This document shows, one piece after another, positions 35,029 through 42,687 of a stretch of DNA of 44,712 nt; within the stretch, counting starts at the first letter, position 1; every line of letters begins with the position of its first letter. A program made the position numbers and the translations under genes. Origin of the DNA: a virus. The DNA is taken from IMG/VR virus record IMGVR_UViG_3300030943_000043, positions 1 through 44,712 of that record; one strand, given 5' to 3'. Below the pieces are notes generated by a model. The model was not told the origin of the DNA and did not search any database. It was given only the letters and a program-made list of their open reading frames with translations.

Positions 35029-37404
35029 ATGAAAAACTATGTTTCGACATCACTGGAACAATTCTTAAATGAATCTAAAACAGTGCAATTAAAACGCCAG
35101 TATAAAGACGTCCCATCAACAATAGTAAATACAAATGCTCCTATAAGAAACCAGGTCATTGGTTATGTAAATGAAAATGTTAAGGTGTCAAAGGATAAAC
35201 TTAAAAAATTCATTGCATCTATCAACGAGTCAAACGTCCCAAATGCGTCAATAATGTGGTTGAAACGTAATTCCACCTTCTTTTTAAAGGAAAATCGCAA
35301 GGGTGTTGATTTTATTAAACTTTCTCCTTTAGGAAAGAAGTTAGTAGAAAAAATGAATTGTGAAATCAATGAAGGATGTAACTGTGGCAAGAAAAAACCG
35401 CCTATTAAAAGATCTCAACGTATCAATGAAGACGAATATAATATCAATTTAAACATAGCAAATAAAGAAATTGTTAAGGATGAAATTCCTGAACCTTCTT
35501 TTACTCCTATGATTACAGGCATTGATTATGAAGGTGCTCCAGAGGCAATAACATCCGATATAGAAGGTTATGATGAAGAAGATTTTAATGTTTCAGAACC
35601 AGAGGAACAAGAGGAACTTGAACAGACATCCTTAGAAAATAAGGAAATTGATGATGTTGAAGAACTTGAAGCTGATGAACTCAACAATAATAAGGATGAT
35701 ATAGATTCAGATGTTGAAAATATAGCTAAAGATGAAGAGGATATCGATGATGAAATCGCCGCAGAAGTTTCTGACGATGAAGTTGATATGGAAAATATGA
35801 ACGCAGATGTTACTGAAGATGATGATGAAGAATTTGCAGATCTTAACAGCGATGATGAAGAAGTTGAAAACGCGGAAATAGATGATGAAATTGAATATGA
35901 CCCTGAAATAGATGAGATCGAATCTGACAATGATGAAGTCGAAAATATAGAGGAAAATGAAAAGATGGCAAAACGTCCTACAGATGAAACCAGAGCATAT
36001 GATTTCAAGGATAAAGGAAAACCAGGCCTTTTAGACGAAGAACTTCCAGATGATAAAATTAAAGATGGCGTTCTTGAAGAAGATGAAGACATCAAACTAA
36101 CTGAATCAAAAAAAGAAAAGGTTATGTCTCTTATTGCAAAGGTTCGTAGAACTATGTTGCTTGAGGCAGAAACAGCAAAGGAAGCCATAGCTCCAGATGA
36201 AACTGATGAATTGAATTCAGATGATCTTGATGCTGATGTTGACACTACAGAAGAAGACACTACCGATGATGACACTACAGAAGAAGACACTACCGATGAT
36301 GAAGATGAAAAAGTCGAAATTACGGAATTTGTTCTTAGTGTTGAAGATGTAGAGGAATCGTTAAAGGAACTTGAAGAACTTGGAATAAACGCTGAAAAAG
36401 TACCAACAGGAGAAGATGATGAAAATGGTGAGGCACTTTATGAACCAGATCAGATTAAAGTATCTGCAGATCAATGGTCAGAACTTAAAGGATGGTTAGA
36501 GGAAAAGGGAGTTGATATCACTGAATTATTTGGCGGTGAAGTTGAGGTTGAAGGAGAAAATGAAGAAGCTGATGATATCGATTTTAACGATATCGATTTT
36601 GAACTGGAAGACACAGATGATGAGGAAGAAGAAGGAGAATCTACCGAAAAACCTTCCAAGGAAAATACGGATTTAGAAAAATCAGAAATCCCAAAAAAAA
36701 AGTCTAAAGATTTAAACGAGTCCGCTGAACCCTTAAATGAATTTCTAGGGGCTGCTGCTGCGCTTGTAGCCGGAGTATTTGTTGGTTATAAAGGTTTAAA
36801 AGCATTATGGAACAATAGAAATTCTCTCTATAAGAGTATTATTTCAACAGGTGTATCATCATCTCAGATGAAAAAGATTGACCAGATGGTTGCCGACATT
36901 AAGAAAAATACAATTGACACAATAACCGATAATGTAAAAACTTATATCGCAAATACAAAGGATATGAGACAAAGACGTGCTAAGAGACTTAAACAAAACA
37001 TCAATATTGATGCTTTAGATTCTGCTCTTGAAAAGGAATCAAAGAAACTTATGACAGGTATTGGTGAAGTACTTTTAGCAAAGGCTAAAGTTTCAATGAA
37101 TGAATTATACGCTTCACTTGCCGCATCTAAAAGATTATCAGAAGATCAAAAGAATAAAATTAAACAATATTGGGATCTGAAGATGAAGATTGTAAACAGC
37201 GATATAGCCAATCAACTTGCTGAACAGAAATTATTATTTGTCCATGAAGCGAGTAAAGCATCTGTTGAAAGAGAAGATGCAAAGGTTAAAGCTCAAAAAC
37301 CAACAAATCAACAAGGAACTGGTCAAAACCAAAATACGAATCAAAACCAAAATACGAATCAAAACCAAAACGTAAATCCTGCTGTTAATGCTGGAACAAT
37401 TTAA
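35029..37404 (+). CDS. Large acidic low-complexity protein with capsid-tag-like N-terminus
   Basis: The 791-residue protein begins MKNYVSTSLEQFLNES, a leader like T4 internal or core proteins. Residues ~150-560 are extremely Asp/Glu-rich with imperfect repeats. A helical C-terminal part starts after a small hydrophobic segment (AAAALVAGVFVGYKGLKAL) and ends in a NQNTNQNQ tail. Several LNE, INE and VNE triplets occur in the first 150 residues. An abundant prohead-core/scaffold or internal protein is possible, as T4 gp22 is also acidic and proteolysed, but no homology is visible. It has its own TATAAATA promoter. Confidence 0.65.
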   Translation: MKNYVSTSLEQFLNESKTVQLKRQYKDVPSTIVNTNAPIRNQVIGYVNENVKVSKDKLKKFIASINESNVPNASIMWLKRNSTFFLKENRKGVDFIKLSPLGKKLVEKMNCEINEGCNCGKKKPPIKRSQRINEDEYNINLNIANKEIVKDEIPEPSFTPMITGIDYEGAPEAITSDIEGYDEEDFNVSEPEEQEELEQTSLENKEIDDVEELEADELNNNKDDIDSDVENIAKDEEDIDDEIAAEVSDDEVDMENMNADVTEDDDEEFADLNSDDEEVENAEIDDEIEYDPEIDEIESDNDEVENIEENEKMAKRPTDETRAYDFKDKGKPGLLDEELPDDKIKDGVLEEDEDIKLTESKKEKVMSLIAKVRRTMLLEAETAKEAIAPDETDELNSDDLDADVDTTEEDTTDDDTTEEDTTDDEDEKVEITEFVLSVEDVEESLKELEELGINAEKVPTGEDDENGEALYEPDQIKVSADQWSELKGWLEEKGVDITELFGGEVEVEGENEEADDIDFNDIDFELEDTDDEEEEGESTEKPSKENTDLEKSEIPKKKSKDLNESAEPLNEFLGAAAALVAGVFVGYKGLKALWNNRNSLYKSIISTGVSSSQMKKIDQMVADIKKNTIDTITDNVKTYIANTKDMRQRRAKRLKQNINIDALDSALEKESKKLMTGIGEVLLAKAKVSMNELYASLAASKRLSEDQKNKIKQYWDLKMKIVNSDIANQLAEQKLLFVHEASKASVEREDAKVKAQKPTNQQGTGQNQNTNQNQNTNQNQNVNPAVNAGTI
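36241..36300 (+). repeat. Two perfect 30-base direct repeats
   Basis: 36241-36270 and 36271-36300 are identical and encode DTTEEDTTDD twice in the acidic protein. Replication slippage that preserves frame is the likely origin. Confidence 0.95.
37324..37377 (+). repeat. Three 18-base tandem repeats
   Basis: CAAAACCAAAATACGAAT is present at 37324-37341 and 37342-37359, with a diverged third copy at 37360-37377. It encodes the QNQNTN tail of the acidic protein. Confidence 0.9.
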
Positions 37405-37410
37405 TAAATT

Positions 37411-37953
37411 ATGAAGGAGAATCCAAACTATACAAAATATAAGAAAGCTTACTATCTGTATAATGATATAGATACTCTTTATAATCAAATAGATAGTAAG
37501 CTCGAAGACGAATCTTTGGATATAAAATCTAAATTGATTGTTGATTGTAAAAAATTAATGAGATTATTGGATGGTATTGACACTAAAGAATTTATAAACC
37601 TATTTACAACTGATAAGGTCAATAATATTACCAAAAATATTTCATTATTTTATGAGGCGGCCGATTTTATTTATAGAAGTATGTTAGGATCTGAATTGTA
37701 TGACGCATGTTTGGATAAAATATACGAAAAATTTAAAAAGATAACTCTCCATTATAAGGATACTATTAAATACAGCGAATCTAAATATGACCTTGCAAAA
37801 GCCTTTACGTCAGCGTTGACGAAACCTTCAAATATCATCATGTTTAAAGATAAATTGAAAAGGATTGCGTTAGGAACAATGGGGTTAGAAGAATTTACAA
37901 AGATATACGAAGCTAACAGACATATGATGTCAAATCAACATAAATTTAAATAA
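37411..37953 (+). CDS. Helical hypothetical protein
   Basis: The 180-residue protein MKENPNYTKYKKAYYLYNDID is lysine-rich and almost all helix, starting six bases after the acidic protein. I recognise no domain and no capsid tag. It overlaps the SET-domain gene by one base and is probably in the same operon. Confidence 0.65.
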   Translation: MKENPNYTKYKKAYYLYNDIDTLYNQIDSKLEDESLDIKSKLIVDCKKLMRLLDGIDTKEFINLFTTDKVNNITKNISLFYEAADFIYRSMLGSELYDACLDKIYEKFKKITLHYKDTIKYSESKYDLAKAFTSALTKPSNIIMFKDKLKRIALGTMGLEEFTKIYEANRHMMSNQHKFK

Positions 37954-38642
37954 TGATGGAACATAAAATCCCAAAATTAGATGATTATATAGTATCTGAA
38001 GGATTCACCAATCCATTCGATAAGAAAGAAGGCGATAAAACACCAAAACCTATAACAGATAGTAATCAATTAAAAATAAGATCAGAATCATTTAACATGT
38101 CTCGCGTAGAGTTTGCTAAAAGAGCAAATGGCGGATATACAGTAACAGCAAAGACACAGTTTGCCAGAGATGAAATCATAGAGATATGCCCTATCATAAT
38201 TGTAGGTGTTGAGGCAAAGGCCATACCTCGTTTAAAGGATTTTATCTTTGAGATAAACAAAACAAATAATATATATGGGGTTGTTCTAGGATATGGTTCA
38301 TTATATCGTCATTCCCAGACACCTAATTGCAGATTTGCATACAATTCATCAAATCGCCAGATGTATTTTATTTCACTAAGGCCTATACAGATGAGCGAGG
38401 AATTAACCATTGATTACGGTAAGGAATATTGGGCTGAAAGAACCCAATTTAATATATCTCCTGAGATTCAACCTGAGGGTACAACGTTACAGAAGCCAGT
38501 TGCTCCAGTGACAGAAAGCGGAGTATCTCCAGGAACAGATGAAGGAACAAATACTAACTTTGTTAAGGTGTTAAGCACTCCAGTTCCTAATTCAAACCAA
38601 GTACAAACTTCCCATATAATACAAGGTTTGGGGCAATCATAA
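37953..38642 (+). CDS. SET-domain protein (putative lysine methyltransferase)
   Basis: In this 229-residue protein residues ~35-160 form a SET-like domain. GGYTVTAKTQFARDEIIEICP is the opening strand pair. YGSLYRHSQTPNCRF (~114-128) corresponds to the NHxxxPN pseudoknot motif, with RHSQTPN here. EELTIDYG (~149-156) gives the closing Tyr. SET enzymes transfer methyl groups from SAM to protein lysines. The N-terminus (LDDYIVSE then GFTNPFDKKEGDK) resembles the packaged-protein tag. A Pro/Thr-rich tail follows. A second ATG three bases later is an equally good start. The substrate, host or phage protein, is unknown. Confidence 0.75.
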   Translation: MMEHKIPKLDDYIVSEGFTNPFDKKEGDKTPKPITDSNQLKIRSESFNMSRVEFAKRANGGYTVTAKTQFARDEIIEICPIIIVGVEAKAIPRLKDFIFEINKTNNIYGVVLGYGSLYRHSQTPNCRFAYNSSNRQMYFISLRPIQMSEELTIDYGKEYWAERTQFNISPEIQPEGTTLQKPVAPVTESGVSPGTDEGTNTNFVKVLSTPVPNSNQVQTSHIIQGLGQS

Positions 38643-39955
38643 TGAAAATTATATCCGAACATATATTATTCTCAAGAGATAATATCGATAAGTTAGATTC
38701 TATGGGTGTTGGTAGAATTGCAGCAATAAAAGGCTGGTTGGATAAGTATAATATAAAAAACTACATAATAAACTCAGATAAAACAATAGATGTCAAAGGT
38801 GATGTTGATCTATTCAATAAGGGGTTAGAGGAGATACCAAATTTTATACAATTCAATGTGATTTACGGAAAATTTGATGTTTCTCATAATAGATTAACTT
38901 CGCTAAAAGGTGGGCCAAAAAAGGTAAAGGATAATTTTATGTGCCAACATAATAGTTTAACTGATTTGGAATACGCACCAACTTATGTTGGCACATATGC
39001 GTATCTTTTTAATCAAAAAATGAAACCAAAGGCAGAAAAAAAATATTTACAAAAATATCCACCAAAGAAAGGATATACTGGGGTTAATCCAAATGAGATG
39101 AATGAAGAGTTTACTCGTAACCAAGAAGATAAATTATCTTCTGTAGGTGTAGGAAAAATATCATTGATAAAACAATGGTTAGAAAAATATAAAGTGTATA
39201 ATTATATAATAACTGAAGATTATTATATTGACACAACAGATAGTGTTAATTTGTCTTACAGAAAAATAAATAAAATTCCAGACTATATACAATTTAATAT
39301 AATTAAAGGTTATTTTGACATTAGTAATAACTCCTTGACGTCATTAAAGGGTTGTCCAAAATGGATCCAACATTCATTTTCATGTTCCAATAATAATCTT
39401 TCATCTTTAGATTATGCGCCTGATTATGTTGGCTCTACATTTTATGCCACTCGTAATCCAAATGTTGATCAAACAATCATAAACGAATTTACAAAAAGGC
39501 TTAAAATGAATAATCAATTTTCCATTATTGATGAATCATTCAAAAAAGGAAGTGATAAAATATCGAATTTAAATATAGGAAAGGTTACAATGATTAAAAA
39601 ATGGTTAGATTTAAATGGCATTGATGATTACCAGATAAATTCTGATTTGACAATTTCAGTCATAGGAGATGTTTATATAGAACATCCTTCCGATTTTCCA
39701 GACTATGTTCAATTTAAAAGTGTTTATGGAAATTTTTCAGCAAGTGGTGGAAATCTTACAACACTTAGAGGTTTTCCAGATTTCGTTTCAAACTATGTTG
39801 ATATTGACAATAATGAATTAAAAAATTTAGATTTTGCTCCAACAGGTGCAAAGGAAATTTGGTGTCAAGAAAACTATGATATAGAAAAGGAAGATATTGA
39901 AAAATACAACAAAAGAGTTTTTTATTCAGTGCCAGTTGTATGGGACGAGCGTTAG
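38642..39955 (+). CDS. LRR-like internal-protein-family member, three units
   Basis: The 437-residue protein begins MKIISEHILFSRDNIDKLDSMGVGR, where the tag is degenerate (ILF). Units two and three follow MNE-EFTRNQEDKLSSVGVGK and IDE-SFKKGSDKISNLNIGK. Each unit carries YIQF/YVQF and LTSLKGGP, LTSLKGCP or LTTLRGFP repeats. The last unit lacks the Cys of the CxxN spacer. The start overlaps the SET gene stop by one base. Confidence 0.85.
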   Translation: MKIISEHILFSRDNIDKLDSMGVGRIAAIKGWLDKYNIKNYIINSDKTIDVKGDVDLFNKGLEEIPNFIQFNVIYGKFDVSHNRLTSLKGGPKKVKDNFMCQHNSLTDLEYAPTYVGTYAYLFNQKMKPKAEKKYLQKYPPKKGYTGVNPNEMNEEFTRNQEDKLSSVGVGKISLIKQWLEKYKVYNYIITEDYYIDTTDSVNLSYRKINKIPDYIQFNIIKGYFDISNNSLTSLKGCPKWIQHSFSCSNNNLSSLDYAPDYVGSTFYATRNPNVDQTIINEFTKRLKMNNQFSIIDESFKKGSDKISNLNIGKVTMIKKWLDLNGIDDYQINSDLTISVIGDVYIEHPSDFPDYVQFKSVYGNFSASGGNLTTLRGFPDFVSNYVDIDNNELKNLDFAPTGAKEIWCQENYDIEKEDIEKYNKRVFYSVPVVWDER

Positions 39956-39956
39956 T

Positions 39957-39972
39957 GATATATAGGATAAAG
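39957..39972 (+). promoter_or_regulatory. Putative late promoter before a virion protein gene
   Basis: GATATATAGGATAAAG lies 26 bases before the ATG at 39983 in a 27-base gap. It closely matches the elements at 7812-7827 (minus) and 18539-18554. Confidence 0.5.
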
Positions 39973-39982
39973 CGATTGTTGT

Positions 39983-41881
39983 ATGAACATTTATAATGAT
40001 TTTAGAAAGGTAGAAAAACAAGGTTACCCAAATACCTTCTCTAAAAGGTTTGACGAACCAACATATGTAAGTTTTAAACTATTATTCGGTATAAACGATG
40101 ATTCAAGAAACATCGCCAATAATTCTGCATATTTTGATAATATGCCACATCCCCTGTTAAATCTAAAAACAAATTACACAGATATAAAGGATAGAACTGA
40201 TTATGCCGCAATGGACTATCTAATGGATGCAAATGAGTTTACGAGAGCTGAACTTCTTAAAGAATTTATAATCAAATTAAAAAGTATTCAAACTGATGCT
40301 CCTTGGTATTTCCAAAGTGTAGAAGGGTTACAAAATCTTATAACTGCAAACCCAGGTCAAGGACAACGCATAAAGAATGATTCAAAGATAACCATAAATT
40401 GTCTTGAAGGATTAGACGCAAGGATGACATACCTTCTTAATTTATATCGTAAGATTGCTTGGGATGATACCTACCAACGTTGGATACTTCCAGATATGAT
40501 GAGATATTTCACTATCGATTTGATCATAACAGAATTTAGATCTTTCCATATTTCATCATTAGATACTGCGTGGGGCAATGCAGATTTTTCTAATCCTGTA
40601 TTTGGTCCTGCGACAAAGATGACAAAGAACGAAGGAGATATGGTACTTAAACTTTTTGATAATTACATCCTACCTTCATGGCACATAAAATTAGAGATGT
40701 GTGAATTTGATATCACTTCATTTAAAACATTTGATAAGTTAGATGTAACAACACCAAATCAACAGGCTGTTTCATTTAGTGTAAAGGTGGGTAATATAAC
40801 AGAAACACAAAATTATCCAATATTCTCAAAACTCCTATCAGATTATGTAATCAATAGTAGAAACAGATCAGTTGAAGGAGAGGCGGCCAATGGATTAACC
40901 GATATCTATAAGAATAAACATAGTTTAGATTCACCAATAGCTCAAGATATTCTTCAGCAGGAGAAAACTCACATATCTGGTGCACCATTCAATCAACTAA
41001 CAAATGATAAAACTATATATAAATCTAGCACATCATCTATAACTGATTCTACAATAGCTACATCATCTACAGATAAAAATACATGGATTTCTAATGCCTT
41101 TAATTTTGGAACAAATTTTGCAAAGAATTTTGTCAATGATAAGATTAACGCGGCAATAACTACACCTATAGGAGGTCTCGGTGTATCAGTAACAGAAGCC
41201 ATAGCGGCTTTACAATCCAAAGATATAATGACAACTCTTGGAATGATAAGGAAAGCTGTGACAACTGTCGCAAATGAATCTGTTTCTGCTTCAGAAAATT
41301 TATCAATGAATGCTACTACGTCCCGTCAAATATCTGGTGGCATGGTGGATAACGGTGGGTTAGCCTCTATGAAACTGGCAGATGAAACATTTAGATCATT
41401 CCTTGTAGGTATATCGAAATCTACAGCTACAGACAGTGATCTTGGCAAATTAGCAAACCTTGCTCTTACAGATGGTGCCGTTTGGAATAAAATTGTTGAT
41501 AGATCACTTGCAACAGACTTGGATAATGATTCAAAGTTAGTCATAAACACTCCTGGGTTATTTGGGAGCAATTACACAAAATCTTCAATTGAGAATCCCA
41601 CGGCTCTTAAAACATTACAAGAAACACAACAGAAACACACAGATACATTATCTACAGAGAAGTTTAGTAAACAACTAACTTCGAATTATAATGCATCAAA
41701 AGGTGCGGGATTACAATCTAAGATAGCAGACTCTGATGGATACACAAATAGGATTTTAAATCCGTTGAATGGTGATCTATCAATGGCGACAGATCTAACT
41801 GGAGATCCAAAACCGATCATAGAAGGTATGATAATAACAGGCGTACCATCATCACAAGCAACAAATGGTAAAATAATATAG
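39983..41881 (+). CDS. Large virion structural protein, probably tail/baseplate
   Basis: This 632-residue protein has an N-terminal ~300 residues that look folded and conserved: GYPNTFSKRFDEPTYVSFKL, MDYLMDANEFTRAELLKEF, YLLNLYRKIAWDDTYQRWIL then DMMRYFTIDLIITEF, and LEMCEFDITSF. The C-terminal half is Ser/Thr/Ala-rich and flexible. No tag is present. The CEFDI motif and the late-type promoter fit a tail or baseplate protein. I know similar phage proteins only as virion proteins without assigned place. Confidence 0.6.
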   Translation: MNIYNDFRKVEKQGYPNTFSKRFDEPTYVSFKLLFGINDDSRNIANNSAYFDNMPHPLLNLKTNYTDIKDRTDYAAMDYLMDANEFTRAELLKEFIIKLKSIQTDAPWYFQSVEGLQNLITANPGQGQRIKNDSKITINCLEGLDARMTYLLNLYRKIAWDDTYQRWILPDMMRYFTIDLIITEFRSFHISSLDTAWGNADFSNPVFGPATKMTKNEGDMVLKLFDNYILPSWHIKLEMCEFDITSFKTFDKLDVTTPNQQAVSFSVKVGNITETQNYPIFSKLLSDYVINSRNRSVEGEAANGLTDIYKNKHSLDSPIAQDILQQEKTHISGAPFNQLTNDKTIYKSSTSSITDSTIATSSTDKNTWISNAFNFGTNFAKNFVNDKINAAITTPIGGLGVSVTEAIAALQSKDIMTTLGMIRKAVTTVANESVSASENLSMNATTSRQISGGMVDNGGLASMKLADETFRSFLVGISKSTATDSDLGKLANLALTDGAVWNKIVDRSLATDLDNDSKLVINTPGLFGSNYTKSSIENPTALKTLQETQQKHTDTLSTEKFSKQLTSNYNASKGAGLQSKIADSDGYTNRILNPLNGDLSMATDLTGDPKPIIEGMIITGVPSSQATNGKII

Positions 41882-41886
41882 AAATT

Positions 41887-42153
41887 ATGGCCAAATTATT
41901 AAAGGAATCATTGGATTCATATATAAATGAATCGCTTTCTTCTTCTGATGAAAGATGGATGCAAAAGCATTCAAGTAAAGATGAATTGGCTAAGTTTATA
42001 GGCGTACCTGATGCTGAAGATATTCCTATGGATCTTATCAATAAAAAAATTACAATCCTTAAAACAAAAAAAAATAAAAATAAATCAGAATTAAAATTGT
42101 TACAACGATTGGTAGGCGCCCAAAGATTTTTTATAAATTGGTTAAAAAGCTAA
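41887..42153 (+). CDS. Small protein with capsid-tag-like N-terminus
   Basis: The 88-residue protein MAKLLKESLDSYINE then SLSSSDERWMQKHSS. The leader matches the MK-hydrophobic-K-E-S-L pattern and ends in INE before Ser. The rest is helical with DAEDIPMDLINKKITILKTK and a basic, aromatic C-terminus (LQRLVGAQRFFINWLKS). It may be a small internal head protein (inference). It starts five bases after the virion gene. Confidence 0.7.
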   Translation: MAKLLKESLDSYINESLSSSDERWMQKHSSKDELAKFIGVPDAEDIPMDLINKKITILKTKKNKNKSELKLLQRLVGAQRFFINWLKS

Positions 42154-42157
42154 AAAT

Positions 42158-42682
42158 ATGAAATTAATAAATGAACATATAGATGAAGCATTCATAAAAG
42201 GAGAAGATAAATTAAAATCTTTAGGAATTGGGCGATTAGAACTTATTAAAAAATGGCTTGATAAATATGATTCTACTCGATATGATCAATATGTGAATAA
42301 TCCTGTTATAAATGATGATTTGACAATTGATGCAAATTGTATAAATATTTCCGAAGTCCCATTTCATGAATTCCCAGATTATATTCAATTTAGAAATTTA
42401 ACCGATTATTTTATGGTTGATTATTGTGGATTGACCACATTAAGAGGTTGCCCTCAAAAAGTAGGAGGATTTTTTAGTTGTTCCGGAAACAATTTAACAT
42501 CATTAGAATATGCGCCTAAATATATTGGTAGTCACATCTATATTAATGAAAATGAAATATCTGTTGAAGAAGTTTTGGAATTTATCAATAAGAAATTTCA
42601 AAACAAAGATAACTTAAATACACTATCAACTGATTATAAGTTTGATTTTAATAAAAAAACAAAAAAATTTTATCTGAAATAA
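42158..42682 (+). CDS. LRR-like internal-protein-family member, one unit
   Basis: The 174-residue protein MKLINEHIDE then AFIKGEDKLKSLGIGR. IDE before Ala-Phe is an excellent match to the T4 prohead-protease consensus. It has INDDLTIDANCINISE, FPDYIQFRNL, LTTLRGCPQKV and LTSLEYAPKYI. A C-terminal basic tail (FNKKTKKFYLK) is unusual for the family. Confidence 0.85.
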   Translation: MKLINEHIDEAFIKGEDKLKSLGIGRLELIKKWLDKYDSTRYDQYVNNPVINDDLTIDANCINISEVPFHEFPDYIQFRNLTDYFMVDYCGLTTLRGCPQKVGGFFSCSGNNLTSLEYAPKYIGSHIYINENEISVEEVLEFINKKFQNKDNLNTLSTDYKFDFNKKTKKFYLK

Positions 42683-42687
42683 AAATT

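Noticed and set aside
35568-36290. 240-residue serine-rich open frame on the minus strand
   Set aside because: It is the antisense shadow of GAT/GAA-rich codons in the acidic protein; poly-Ser composition and lack of spacing or promoter argue against coding.
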